Positions 1-11,174 of a stretch of DNA of 64,000 bases are shown here, one piece after another (positions within the stretch are counted from its first letter, which is position 1; each line of letters begins with the position of its first letter). The position numbers and the translations under genes were made by a program. The DNA lies in the NCBI GenBank assembly GCA_001695595.3, contig MBPM02000003.1, positions 1,488,001 through 1,552,000 on the forward strand, in the 5' to 3' direction. This DNA is from Plasmopara viticola (lineage: Eukaryota > Oomycota > Peronosporomycetes > Peronosporales > Peronosporaceae). The notes below the pieces were generated by a model. The model was not told the origin of the DNA. It saw nothing but the letters and a program-made list of their open reading frames with translations, and ran no database searches.

Positions 1-321
1 AATCCCCCTGCTCGCGACATGATTGCTGCTGGTGTACCAATTGCCCTTGGAAGCGACTTTAATCCAAACGCCCACTGCCTTTCTATGGCACTTACTATGA
101 ATATGGCATGTGTGCAGTTTGGTATGACCATGAAGGAGGCTTTAGTGGGTGCCACGATTAATGCTGCTGCGTCCATTGATCGCTCGGCTACGCACGGCAG
201 TCTGGAAGTCGGCAAGCAGGGTGACCTGGTGTTGATGCGTGCAAGACAGTGGGAGAAAATTATCTACGAAATGGGTGACCCGCCAATCGAGCACGTCGTG
301 AAAAAGGGATTGATTGCATGA
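1..321 (+). CDS. hutI: Imidazolonepropionase, C-terminal part (5' end outside window)
   Basis: The reading frame is open from base 1 and ends at TGA 319-321, giving about 106 residues. It carries the metal-dependent amidohydrolase signature ALGSDFNPNA (the conserved Asp of the metal site) and, further on, HGSLEVGKQGDLVL, which closely matches the C-terminal end of animal AMDHD1 and bacterial HutI. The family enzyme hydrolyses 4-imidazolone-5-propanoate to N-formimino-glutamate, the third step of histidine breakdown in the cytosol. The match and the length to the stop fit the normal C-terminus, so the gene looks truncated only by the window edge. No intron is visible in this part. The identification is confident; intactness of the rest cannot be judged. 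Confidence 0.9.
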   Translation, partial: NPPARDMIAAGVPIALGSDFNPNAHCLSMALTMNMACVQFGMTMKEALVGATINAAASIDRSATHGSLEVGKQGDLVLMRARQWEKIIYEMGDPPIEHVVKKGLIA

Positions 322-462
322 AAAAGTTGCATAGCAAGGAGATCAACACGCCACTAAAAGTGGATAAATCATCTAAAAAACGACACAATTATTAAAAGAG
401 CATCGTGCGTTGATGGTCTGGCAGGTATAACTTTTCACAGCAACCGAGACTTGCTGCACGCA

Positions 463-1954
463 TCATCGCACGCATGAGGGCACTTTACTAGGTGACTGGT
501 ATGTGTTCTTTTCATTCCACTCATCCATTTTCTTTTCAATAAAAGCGATGACCTTTGGGTCAAAAACAATAAATAAATGCGTGTCATCCAAATCTTTAAT
601 CACAAACCGTTGCAGCAAATCACACACCGCAAAAGATTTAGCAGCGATGTAATGTAATGTATTACGTTATCGCGTTGCCAAGTTATGCACGTGCTAGGCT
701 CAATCTGGCTAGTCCACGGCATAGAGTGGTGTCCGCATACGTCGAGTCTCGTTCGGCGGGCAGTGCATCCAGCACCGAGGTCGTGAGGGTCTTCCATTTC
801 TTTCGGTCTTGTGCAAGGGTACGTACCACTTCGAGGTCTTGTGCTATCCGGAGTCGAAAGCCGGAGCCACGGGAAACAAGGTTGTGGTCGAGTGTTGAGG
901 GGAGCGTGGTGCGGGGACGTCCGCGCCATTTTGCTGCCTTGGAGAAGAAGTGGGCACGCATCTGGAAGTTAGCTGGAATGTCGGGATTGCGGCGAAGTAC
1001 ATGGCCAAACAGGCGCCAGCGAGCTTGTGTCAGTCGTAGTCTCAGCGGCCGCTCATCACAGAGGTCGTAGAGTCTTGCATTCGAAATGTGTCGGGGGTAG
1101 CGATAGCCAAGAGCGTAGCGAAGCTGGCGGCGATGGAAACTCTCGAGGCCGTGGAGCTCTGACTTGGTAAGAGCCCAGGTGGCGCAGTTGTACAGCAGAA
1201 TCGGCAGGACGTAGGTGTTGTACAATCGAATGCGGTCTTGGGTGAGATGAGCGTGGGGCGGAGCCAGACGGACCAGAGGCGGTGAAGCGCGAGGGTGGCC
1301 AGGGACTTGCGTCGGGATAAATCTTCAATATCGCCGAGAAGTGTTCCGAGCTTCTTAGTGTGGCGCCAGGTTTCTTCTCGGGCTCGGGCGTGTCGAGTGG
1401 CGCCCGACGGGTTGCAGTGGCGGCGGATTTCGGTGACTTCGGTCTTGGCTTCGTTTTTTTTTTTTTTCAGAGTTAGAAGGAAGTCATCAATGCGGTGCTC
1501 ACCTCTATCGTAGATCTTGGTTTCTCGGAGGCCAAGGACATCGACGCGGTAGCGCCGGAGATCTTCGAAGAGTGTTTCGTGCTTCTTGCGCTTCGAACCT
1601 AGAGAATTCACATTAAAGGAGCCAATCCGGATGCGGTTGGCGCGGTTAAGGGCGTGGAAGGGGGTTTGGCCTGGTGCTGGAGACCGTCGCGTCGAGGGTG
1701 AGACTCGTTAGAGACCTGCAGATGCCCGAGAGCACCTGCCCGAAGCGCGCGAGCATTTAGCCCCCGCGCTTGGAAGGAGGGCGTCACCCCAACCTTTTCC
1801 GAAAATTTAGCAGCGATATCATACGAAAAAATTGACGGCTTCCACCCACCTGGACAGCCGTCTCATTTAGATGTAGCAAATACTGCTTAGTCGCCGCATC
1901 GCTGGCAAGACCATACACCGTTTTATTACATAATTTAAAGACTAGCGGACGCAT
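463..1954 (-). CDS. TFB5: TFIIH subunit TFB5/GTF2H5 (TTDA); exons 1954..1825 and 593..463, intron holds a LINE derivative
   Basis: TFB5 is the smallest TFIIH subunit, which stabilises p52/TFB2 and stimulates XPB in nucleotide excision repair and transcription initiation. Exon 1 (1954..1825) encodes DAATKQYLLHLNET, aligning with DPAMKQFLLYLDES of human TTDA. Exon 2 (593..463) encodes LDDTHLFI and MDEWNEKNTY, matching DIDDTHVFV and ELMDQNAF. Donor GTATGA at 1824 and an acceptor AAAG ending at 594 join the exons in frame for 87 codons including the stop (86 aa; human 71 aa). The LINE derivative 649..1804 lies wholly in this intron. Caveat: the last intron bases also read RFVIKD in the exon 2 frame, which resembles KFIIQD of the family. 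If those bases are coding, the ancestral frame crosses the insertion site and the gene is broken. The start ATG is a choice; the N-terminal dozen residues do not look conserved. Confidence 0.75.
649..1804 (-). mobile_element. Internally deleted LINE (non-LTR retrotransposon) in the TFB5 intron
   Basis: A 1,156-bp element flanked by a perfect 13-bp target-site duplication ATTTAGCAGCGAT (636-648 and 1805-1817). Read on the minus strand it has a 5' untranslated part (1804 to about 1630), the start of an AP-type endonuclease (FNVNSLGSKRKKHETLF near 1610, then VDVLGLRETKI), and then a jump in a run of about 14 adenines (near 1450-1465) to the C-terminal part of the reverse transcriptase protein. 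The latter includes the typical LRRNPDIPA and RGRPRTTL segments at about 1225-683. The endonuclease core, reverse transcriptase palm and YADD box are missing, so it cannot move by itself. The 3' end is a short TTACA/TAATG-type repeat, the usual LINE tail. A frameshift near 1215 separates the two C-terminal reading frames. Confidence 0.92.
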
Positions 1955-2889
1955 AAAGCATTACCATTTGACCCTTATTCGTGGTCGGCATCGATATCAC
2001 GAATAAACACATAGAAATTGATGTGTTGTACATCGTTAACAGAAATGCCACATTAAAAATACGCTATAAGAATGAAGTCACTCTGCATTTTTTTGCCACG
2101 TTAGCCAATCGTGCATCATCTTAAAGAAGAATTAAAGAAGGAAAGCGTGACAATGCTCATCGTCACGCTTAAAAAATGCCCTTGGGCTGTTATACAAAAC
2201 CCCTAGCTATGCTTTCTCGGCCTAATCTTATGGCGACTGAAAAGCAAAAGCGCAAAAGCAGTTTTGTTATAAACCGTAAATTTCATCTACATTCAAGTCT
2301 TCGTTTTTGTACAGAAGAGTTGTGGGCACTTTTTGATAGATAAATGCGTATATTTGATGACCATCGTAATTGTATGCTGAAAGTAAAGCTATCATCACCA
2401 AATGCTGACGTCGACATTGAAATGGATATCGACGTTGATATCAATCTGAATGTTTTTTATCGAAATCATATCTTTCTTTGGATGGCTTCAAAGAAGGCTA
2501 CCATGTTTAAAAGCTGCGTATCACTCTCTTTGTGGGCTATCCAAAGTATTCCCATTCGTCGGTAGTGCCACAGGAGGAGCAACAGGAGGAGTAGCGACAG
2601 GAGGTTGGCAACAAGATCGTATGGCGTGGTCAGGCTGCCGATACCTTCCACATCTCTCCTGGGGGCATAAAGCCTCCTCGACATGCTCAAAGTGCGGCAG
2701 GTCCCCCGCGAGCGCCAAATGGTCCACGATCGCGCAGTTTGAATGGATTGTGGACTTCCGCAGTTAGGAGAAGATTGATATGATATAAGATCATTTGCCG
2801 ACGAAAGGTATCGCTTTGTCGAATTTTTTCCGTTAGCACTTTAAAGTATTCTCCGTGCTTTGCGGTTTGTCATTCCGTAGCTGTTGCTG
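1955..2889. other. AT-rich stretch without a supported gene
   Basis: No reading frame here resembles a known family. At 2565-2620 there is a short imperfect repeat of ACAGGAGGAGCA type. On the minus strand at about 2530-2690 it would encode a Leu-rich hydrophobic run, and in another frame a Pro-Pro-Val-Ala repeat. This may be a remnant of a small gene but nothing identifies it. Confidence 0.4.
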
Positions 2890-3730
2890 TGCTCGATTTA
2901 GCTGATAAAGCCATCAATGCACGTCGAAATTTTCCCGCACTAAAGAAGCGCTTGCAGTATTATTTGTCAACTTATCTAGTCAGTCCGCAGCAGCGGAAAG
3001 ACGAGCTTCATACTGCGCGTTTGCAGACTTTTGTCCCGCTACAAAGGTATTTTCCATTACTTCTGCAAAGACAGTATTGCATCTCATGTCAGCGATTGCG
3101 CGCTCTTTTGCAGTCTTGTGCTCGATGGACCGTCGCATGCAAGCCGGCAAGCGCTTTCTACTGTTAGTTAGAGCATTTAACCCAGCTTTTTAGAGCTGCG
3201 CGCGCTTTCAGCCCGCGACGTGGTTGTACGGTCGATGTGCTGCTTCCTATGCATAAAGGCAGCCACAAATTTGTCCTTGCAAATCAATCAGGTGTAATTT
3301 TAGTGACATGGCCAGTTACTGTTTGGTGCTTTACCGCCCGATTATCATACTGGACTAATTTTGCCCATGGCATAAGCAGCTGCTTAAATGTATTGTCCGA
3401 TGCAAAGGTTTTGCAAACCCTGGCAGAGATTATGGTCAGGCTCTAAGTAACAAGTGCGCGCGTCCAAGCCAACTTGCGGTCTGTCACAAAAGTTGCTGGA
3501 GTCACAGCAAAGTCTTGAAAAACTCTTTGAAACCAACGCAATGCCCAGAGGTAGTTGTGTACTTGTTTAATCTATATAAAGCGACACGCAAAGTGGGTAG
3601 TCGATAACTCCCACTAGGTGCAGCAGCGGAAGGCCGGATAGATTGATTTTGTACGTTGCATCAACAAATCGAACTTTTCCTGCCGAAAATCTGGTGCAAG
3701 TCTTCTCGGCAAACGGGTATACAATCAAAA
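2890..3730 (-). pseudogene. Mutator-like (MULE) transposase fossil
   Basis: Read on the minus strand from 3730 down, several frames together resemble a MULE transposase. First comes RFVDATYKINLSGLPLLHLVGV (first catalytic Asp in DATYK, about 3690-3620). Then RWFQRVFQDFAVTPATFVTD (about 3550-3490) matches the second catalytic Asp region. TTSRAES (about 3234-3207) matches the TTSRVES box near the end of the domain. Beyond it a C-terminal segment (KERAIADM, about 3110-3050) follows. Frameshifts and stop codons separate the pieces, for example a TAG-type break after YPLCVSLYID and a stop after RLSAAAD. No terminal inverted repeats were recognised. It is an inactive relic, one of the older insertions in this stretch. 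Confidence 0.7.
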
Positions 3731-6700
3731 GATGAGTAAGTCTTCTTTGTCCTTCAAGTTGGGTAAAATAAGGAGCTTTGTAGATATCTTGATTTTGCGA
3801 AAAGCTAGCTACATATCAGGCAAGACAAAAGATGCAATTACATCCGACAAACGTAAATAAAAAAAATTCCCACATAGACTTACTTGTCTATGGTGATAAA
3901 GCATTGCTAGAAACGAAAGGTTTACCAATTGCAATTTCGTAGCAAAAATGAATTAGCGTTTCATCGGATATTTTTTGGTTCTCAAAAGGCATGGTTGGCA
4001 TGCACCAACGGCCCCTTCTTTTGCCGATGTCGACGCACCCAACACTTTTCGTTAAGGTGTTTCGATCCTAAATACCCGAGATTAATGTTAGTTCTGAGTT
4101 GCCCCCGCACTTCTTCAAAGCATTGCCCCACTTCAACTTTCAATGCTTGAGTAAGTACAGGTTGTTTCAGGGCGGCGTATAAAGCCCATAGCCACCGCGG
4201 CAATCACCATGAGACCAAGGCACCGCATACCCACAAGCCTTTCAGCTTTGAGCGGCCGGCAATCATGTAGCCCACTGCTAAGGTAAGAGGCTTGCTGACG
4301 CAGTTCCAAAACTTCCGGCAGCCGACTTTTAAAAGCTCATAGAAACGCAATTCAAAACGTCCAACCATCTTTAAGACCTTAATATATGCGTGTTTACCCC
4401 AAAAAAAGTTGTAGCTTGAAGGCCAGTATCGACCTCACGAAATATTTTAAGCTATGCAGAAGGCGTACAGCCGAACCAGAAGCGGCCTTCAATGGCGCTT
4501 CTCGACCACCAAAATTAGTATGGTTGGAGTCCGTACTGTAGCAGAGGCACTTTAACGGGGACAGAAAGGCTCTTGTTAAGTAATGTGTTCATCGCTCGTC
4601 AAAGAGCTCGCATAGTTGCTGAAACGGCTTCGTTTCGACCGCTTAAAGGTCGTTGCAATCTGTAGCCAGAAGCAATGGCTTTTTGAAAATAATTTTTGAA
4701 AAAAGCAAAAATGGCTTTATTAGCGACATAATATGCTGTTTTTCTCCATCTATCATTTGTTAGTTCAAAGGTCAAGTCTCAATACCACGAATGTTATAGC
4801 CATAAAAGGTCGGGTATTCTACGTATATATTTTGTATCTCTACCGTAACTTCAAGAGCAACTTTGACCTCGTTCATAGTGTATAGCCTTGGCGAACTTTG
4901 TGGCCGCTACCACCGATTTTCTTTCGAACCTTGCCATATTTTTCAAACTAATATAGTCATACCACGAATGTTGGAGTCCATGTATAAAGTCTTGCAAGCT
5001 CTAACTTTTTTTTGTACATGCTTTTTCCGAAATGTGGAAAACTAATGGTGAACAGCTCTGCAATATTGTTTAATTTTCTATTCATTACTTGCCAAATACA
5101 AGACGTTGACTCTATCTTGCAATTTGATTGAGCCCTGCCTAGTTGTTGTTGTCTAGACTCTCAGTCCAGCGATCTGAGATCAATTTCCGGTCGGCCCTCA
5201 CATGCATTGCTCATACAAGCCAAATTTGCTTAGGAATTATATTTACAATTACGATTATCTTACGCTGCGAAGTATGTAACAGGGCTTAAGCAGAGTGATT
5301 TGTATGTCTTCATTCATCGCAAAGATTTAGAAGCCACAGGACTGCCACTTTTCAAGTGTATAGCGAAGCAAGTATTGAAGCCGAAGTTTAATTGGACCTT
5401 CACGCATCATGAACAGTTCTTATGTACTTTCATACAATTGATTTATATATAACGTTCATCGTGCGGTCGTTACGTCATTCAAAAATACGATTGGCGGGTA
5501 TAACAGCTTAGGTAAAAAAAAGCGCAAGCTTACGCTTTTTAGTGTGGTAGCGAGTAGTCTGGATTTTGAGTTCAGTAATCCAATTCCAAATTATACGCTC
5601 TGTGTGTTATCTAAACGCTGATCCTATCCAGCAGAATTACTGAACATCAGTAGGCACCAGATTTTTGTCAAAGCGATCAATGCTCAAATCCATTGGACAC
5701 GGTAATTCAAATAGCGCCTGATCGTTAGCGCTTCGTGTTATAAGTTACTTGTCTGCATCAATTTTTTGTGATGCAAGATCCGATTGTTGTCGTCCATTAG
5801 ATGCTCAATTTATTCACATGCATTTTGATTGTCAATCTAGGCTTTGTTTATCACAGGACAAGCTTTGAAATGTGTATTTTACACTCTTTACATCATGATC
5901 TGCACCACATCTTTGTTCTATTATAATAATTGCTGATACGTCAGCATTGCGTATACAAGTTTTGCTATCATGTCAGATGTAATTTGTATAGTTTCCGGAG
6001 CCCTTCGTAAGCTGATTTAGGTACAAAGGATACTAAAGATTTAGGTACCAAGCAGATAATCGTTACGTCTAATTTCACTATAACAACAAAGCTCCGACGT
6101 ATGCAGGTGCTAGGCATCTGACTAGACCGCCTTGCACCTCTCGGATACGCGGAACACGCTACTAAATTCGTGCAGGTTCCTATGGTCTGTGGTAACGTCT
6201 TCGTCTGTAATTACCTCTAGTGTCATGAAGATAAACGCGTCATTGCATTCAAGCTGTACAAGCAAATTGTGTATTTTAGACCGTTGGTAGCACATGCCTG
6301 ACGTTTGCGCCTTATGAGGAGTTTCTCGTAACGACTCACCTTCAAAGAAGAAAGAAGAACAATTCTCTGGATTGTGTGACCACCTAAGCAACCTACGCGC
6401 GGCATTCGCACTCTCTGATTTGGAAAACCTAGCTAAAAACTGGGTATACACCCATGACATATCGGTTTTTGTGTCCTGAAACACAAGAAATGGCAAAGAA
6501 AGGTAATTTTGAGGGAGCTTTAAGCTCCTCTGGTGGATTCGCTCCTCTTTTGGTAGCTAAAATAGGCATAAGAATCATGTGGTACTTGTGAAATAAGACA
6601 CTTAAGGAAATAAGTTTGTAGAGGTTTTGCAAAAGTTGCTACCTTCACAAATGTACGCGTGACAACGTCCTTAGAACATTCATTAGCGAGTAATTGAAGT

Positions 6701-7615
6701 ATGCCTATATCATCTGCTGCCCAAGACACCAAAGATTCCAGGGTTTTCATGGCTCCACAACTGTATCGGTGATAGAGGTCCGGGTAACATGGATCCGTAA
6801 GGCACAGTGGGCAATGAAGCTCTACATCTATGCCACCGACTACGAGTTAAGATGTCTACATGACCCCTTAGGTAATGTTGCTTCACAAGATGATCGCAAC
6901 TGCTGGTGATAAAGTTTTGCAAGTGGGTAAGATAGATGCGCAAGACAAAGTTATATACACAGGGTATAAATACTACTTAATGCTGAGTACCTAACATAAC
7001 AATCGTTTTTCGCAGAAATAATCCTCTGTTCAATTGATCGTTGTGACACAGAAGGTGCTTCAATTGAAGCACTGCTAGAGATGTCAGAGATACTGAGCCT
7101 CAGAATTTATAAAGCTTTCGTGCTCTTGGAGAAATTGAAGGTGTCTTCGGGATGATGCCCCAAATGATTCAGATTCCTTTTGAGGTTTTAAACCCTAGAC
7201 AACAGTTTCTTGAATCTGCCTTGTAGACAGCGTACATTGTACCTCGGCTAAAATATCCTTAAGGGTCCCATACAATTGGTATATCGTTAATCATAGGCAT
7301 CTTCAGATGTGCCAACCATCAAGACTCTGACCAGATGAAGGAGTAGATCGGAAGGTTCTATGTAAAGACAATGGCCACTGCCAGAAGAGCAGCGTGAGCT
7401 CACTGATGTCGTCATTACTGCAAAGGCAAACAATGCCACAGTACAGGAGTCAGAAATTTGCACTCTTCAAGCTCGAGTACCGACACGAAAGTGTCGACTG
7501 GATCTTGCTTACAATCCGCTTAGCATCTGTACAAACATCCATCACAAATAATAACATGTAGCTTCACAACACGTGTGCGTATACGTTGTTCAGTACACTG
7601 GGTCATTTCCTACTC
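3731..7615. other. Gene-poor, AT-rich DNA without supported genes
   Basis: Only short open frames occur. A minus-strand frame at 4203-3982 (73 codons) has protein-like composition but no family match that I can name, and it may be part of the decayed transposon next to it. Frames at 6122-6943 on either strand are low-complexity in codon use and overlap each other, so they are probably chance. I see no RNA gene or repeat array here. Confidence 0.4.
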
Positions 7616-7619
7616 AAAT

Positions 7620-8621
7620 GAGAAAGTCAAGTACACGACTAGTACGCTTAGCGGTATGCGATGCGATTGGCTTGTGGTGCCGAAAATGATTAAATGCATT
7701 GGTGACGCTTAAGTGTTTGGTACCACAAATGGTTTGACTAGTTAGGGCTTGATCCCGGACACTTTCTGGCGATTATTTTGTCCACAACCGCTTTAAAGAA
7801 GATCAGTCGGCTTTAAAGACCCATTTAGGCCATCTGACGCAGTTTTTTGAGATCATGAAGACCTCCAAATATTATGCTAGCATTGACAAATATGTATTAG
7901 GGGCGATGGATTATTTGGCTGATTATGCAGCCATGAGCTTTGTAGATGAATGTGACTTGGACCTAGCCAGTTATCTGCACAAGTATAGTGCTGGCTAAAC
8001 GGGTCTCCCAGAGCCTCTGCTTCATTGTCAAAAAACAAGATATTTAGTGGTGCTTGGACAACCAGCATTATGATGCTTCTGCCAGAATCGAAAGTACACA
8101 TTAGCAGGGTCTAGCTCTGGCTGAGACAAATGAGACCAAGCCGCTTCATTGGCTGAGGGCATTGGTGACGCTTAAGTGTTTGGTACCACAAATGGTTTGA
8201 CTAGTTAGGGCTTGATCTCGGACACTTTCTGGCGATTATTTTGTCCACAACCGCTTTGGAGAAGATCAGTCGGCTTTAAAGACCCATTTAGGCCATCTGA
8301 CGCAGTTTTTTGAGATCATGAAGACCTCCAAACATTATGCTAGCATTGACAAATATGTATTAGGGGCGATGGATTATTTGGCTGATTATGCAGCCATGAG
8401 ATTCGTAGATGAATGTGACTTGGACCTAGCCACTTATCTGCACAAGTATAGTGCTGGCTAAACGGGTCTCCCAGAGCCTCTGCTTCATTGTCAAAAAACA
8501 AGATATCTAGTGGTGCTTGGACAACCAGCATTATGATGCTTCTGCCAGAATCGAAAGTACACATTAGCAGGGTCTAGCCCTGGCTGAGACAAATGAGACC
8601 AAGCCGCTTCATCGGTTGAGG
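7620..8621 (+). mobile_element. Ty3/gypsy reverse transcriptase fragment, partly duplicated in tandem
   Basis: Plus-strand frames resemble the second half of a gypsy reverse transcriptase: CDWLVVPK near 7667, then DYFVHNR at the position of the usual FDDIFVHSR box, ALKTHLGHLTQFFEIMKTS (normally HLxHVxxVFEVMR), and ASYLHKYSAG, which matches the YLHKYS motif just after the reverse transcriptase in oomycete gypsy elements. The catalytic DD pair has become DY. Stop codons interrupt the frame. The block from 7696 is present twice (see the repeat entry). Flanking protease, integrase and LTRs were not found, so this is a short relic. Confidence 0.75.
7696..8621 (+). repeat. Two tandem copies of a 463-bp unit
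   Basis: 7696-8158 and 8159-8621 are direct, abutting copies, each beginning GCATTGGTGACGCTTAAG. They differ by only a handful of substitutions (for example ccaaatatta/ccaaacatta and gatatttagt/gatatctagt), roughly 2-3 percent by eye. The unit contains gypsy reverse transcriptase sequence. The duplication is therefore much younger than the decay of the element. Confidence 0.95.
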
Positions 8622-8993
8622 GCGGATGTAAGGGATCAGTTTAGGACTACTGAACGGGTTTCTTGGTTCAGCACGAGGAAGTTCTTGACAAGAGGCCCGC
8701 ACTAGTGAACTTCTAATTGCGCCTTCTGGGTTTTAAGCCCTATGTAGTGTATTTCGAAATGCATTCCTGAAGACCGCGGAAATTCGGTGTTATCATTTGC
8801 GGAACATGATTTTTGACTCGCATTGCGCACATCACATTACGAGTGAACCTACAATAACAGATTAAACGCTCTTTTAACGAACGGATTCATCAGGCAAATA
8901 AAATGGCGTTCCTTCCTATTGTATCCGATGTGAATCGCCTAATTTTGTAATGTCCTATTCTTATTTGTGTAGGTGACCTATTCTATATGAAAT

Positions 8994-10181
8994 ATGGGAA
9001 AGCGTAATCGCTGGGATTCGGATTCTGACTCTGGTAATGAGCGCATCTCGCAACGCAACGAGAAGAAATCGACCAGCAAAAACCATCAGCCTATTTCAGA
9101 TGCCGTCTCCGCCGTCCGTAACATCACCTCTGACGCCTCTGGAGCGTTAAAAGCCGACACAATCGCCGTCCCGGATGATCCTCTGCGACACAATTTTTAT
9201 CTTTTGGGCTGCCGCAGCGTCGACAGCTATGCGCGCATTGGCAAGATTGACGAGGGTACTTACGGTGTCGTATCGAAAGCGCGTGATAAGAAAACAGGCG
9301 ACATTGTGGCTTTGAAACAGGTCAAGATGAGTGCCGATGCCAGTCAAGAAGGCTTTCCCATCACGGCGCTGCGCGAAACCAACGTGCTGTTGGCTCTAGA
9401 CCATCCAAACATTGTGCAAGTGCGGGAAATGGTAGTTGGATCTACACCTGACAAGATCTATATGGTCATGGACTATGCTGAGAACGACTTGAAACACGTT
9501 ATGCAAACCAAGATGAAAGCGCCGTGGCTACAGTCCGAGGTCAAGTACTTGCTCCGATCAATACTGAGAGCAGTTGCCTACATGCACGACCGGTGGTACA
9601 TACATCGCGACCTCAAGACTAGCAATTTATTGTACGATGCACGTGGTGTACTTAAACTATGTGACTTTGGATTGGCACGCAAATACGGCTCTCCGCTTCG
9701 AACGTACACGCAATTAGTGGTGACGCTGTGGTATCGCTCACCAGAGTTACTACTTGGAGCCAAGAAGTACTCGACGGCGGTGGATATGTGGTCGGTCGGG
9801 TGTATTTTTGCCGAAATGCTGCTAATGAAGCCGCTATTTGCAGGGCGAAACGAAGTCGACCAGACGGACCAGATTTTTAAGCTCTTGGGGGCGCCAAATG
9901 AAGAAAATTGGCCACGCGTGGATGATGACGTTCCTGATGCAAGCATTAGTGTGCGCGGCAAGTGGCCAAAGCGCTCTCGTTTGCGCGACAAGTTTCCACT
10001 TGCTGCTACATTTTCAGGCACCGGATGTTCATTGTCCAAAGCAGGATTTGATCTGTTGAGTCGCATGCTCGCTCTTAGTCCACGTCATCGCATTTCGGCT
10101 AAAGATGCTCTCGCTCACGATTACTTTCAAGAATCTCCCCCACCCAAACAGCAAGAACTCATGCCGACATTTCCTGGCTAG
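8994..10181 (+). CDS. CDK11: Cyclin-dependent kinase, CDK11 (PITSLRE) type
   Basis: A single-exon gene of 395 codons plus stop. Residues 1-75 are polar and low in complexity, much shorter than the long arginine/glutamate-rich head of animal CDK11. The kinase domain runs from about residue 79 to 366. The nucleotide loop is EGTYGVV, the cyclin-binding helix carries GFPITALRE (about residue 120; PITSLRE in animals), the catalytic loop is HRDLKTSN (about 204), followed by DFGLAR and an activation segment ending TLWYRSPELLL. The surrounding residues (EYGSPL-like, KKYSTAVDMWSVGCIFAE) match CDK11 rather than CDK9 or CDK10. Family members act in the nucleus with cyclin L on splicing and transcription. 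The ATG at 8994 is the first in frame; an upstream ATG at 8987 is out of frame. Confidence 0.93.
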   Translation: MGKRNRWDSDSDSGNERISQRNEKKSTSKNHQPISDAVSAVRNITSDASGALKADTIAVPDDPLRHNFYLLGCRSVDSYARIGKIDEGTYGVVSKARDKKTGDIVALKQVKMSADASQEGFPITALRETNVLLALDHPNIVQVREMVVGSTPDKIYMVMDYAENDLKHVMQTKMKAPWLQSEVKYLLRSILRAVAYMHDRWYIHRDLKTSNLLYDARGVLKLCDFGLARKYGSPLRTYTQLVVTLWYRSPELLLGAKKYSTAVDMWSVGCIFAEMLLMKPLFAGRNEVDQTDQIFKLLGAPNEENWPRVDDDVPDASISVRGKWPKRSRLRDKFPLAATFSGTGCSLSKAGFDLLSRMLALSPRHRISAKDALAHDYFQESPPPKQQELMPTFPG

Positions 10182-10833
10182 AAAAATAGAGCATTGTCGT
10201 CCACTCAAGTGCAAGTCCACATCCTTCTAGTTTGTGATCTACCCCACGGATTACTCACCCTTTATTCGATGTGGTGCACTCGACACAAAGACGACTTTTG
10301 TCATTGCGAACTATCGGAGGTCGTGCTTGGAACGAGTGGCAGAGTGTTGCAAGTCTTGGAAAATTATTACTGCTCACGTGCCCGTTAGATACAATTTCAT
10401 CTATGTAAACAGCTATTTAGTCTTTAATGCACCCATTTGCACAATTACAGCAATGAGGCAATCAGACAGCGCACCTATTCACACAGTATTATCGTAATTA
10501 GCCACCTCACTCTGATCTTGTGCATTAGCCTGATGGCCTATACTGCGGAAGCGATTTCGAATTATGGACTAGTTGCAAACACCGCATGAGTTCTCACCAC
10601 TTTCAGCGTCGATATATTGGGCATTACCACTTTAATTGCTAGTGGCACCGTCTTGAGCCCCTTAAAAATATTTGCTTTCGGAACACTAACGAGTCACTTC
10701 CATTTAGGTCGAATTGCTTCTCCTTCCTATTGAAGCGGTAGCCGTTTGGCTCGTGCATACAAAGTACTTCGCCTCCATCTTGCGTCGCAATTTTCCCCTA
10801 ACATTATTTTTATTATTGTGGTCCAAGCTCAGC
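10182..10833. other. Intergenic, no feature seen
   Basis: The stretch between the CDK11 gene and the SINE-like element shows only short overlapping frames (up to 87 codons) without family resemblance. It presumably contains the 3' end of the kinase transcript. Confidence 0.4.
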
Positions 10834-10846
10834 GCATTGTTCATCT

Positions 10847-11174
10847 AATGTAACGTAATGTATTACGTTATCGCGTTGCCAATTTATGCACGTGCTAGGC
10901 TCAGTCTGGCTAGTCCACGGCATAGAGTGGTGTCCGCATACGTCGGGTCACGTTCGGCGGGCAGTGCAGCCAGCACCGAGGTCGTGAGGGTCTTCCATTA
11001 TTTTGCTTAACTCTGACTTGGTAAGAGCCCAGGTGGCGCCCGGTGCTGGAGACCGTCGCGTCGAGGGTGAGACTCATTAGAGACCTGCAGATGCCCGAGA
11101 GCACCTGCCCGAAGCGCGCGAGCATGTAGCCCCCGCGCTTGGAAGGAGGGCGTCACCCCAACCTTTTCCAAGCT
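10847..11174 (-). mobile_element. SINE-like LINE derivative, copy B
   Basis: A 328-bp element flanked by a perfect 13-bp duplication GCATTGTTCATCT (10834-10846 and 11175-11187). On the minus strand it has the same 5' part as the longer LINE derivative at 649-1804, then a 29-nt piece of the reverse transcriptase region (GCCACCTGGGCTCTTACCAA...), then the last 170 nt ending in the TTACA-type tail. Both internal junctions are the same as in the copies at 19818 and 22735. The clean target duplication shows that it arrived by target-primed reverse transcription as an already deleted copy. Confidence 0.93.

Noticed and set aside
683..1225. 180-codon minus-strand open frame that looks like a separate gene
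   Set aside because: It is the C-terminal part of a LINE reverse transcriptase protein inside the element flanked by the 13-bp target duplication.
2565..2620. Short ACAGGAGGAGCA repeats as a CRISPR-like array
   Set aside because: The units are simple, imperfect and lack unique spacers. The DNA is eukaryotic, and no CRISPR array is present anywhere in the window.
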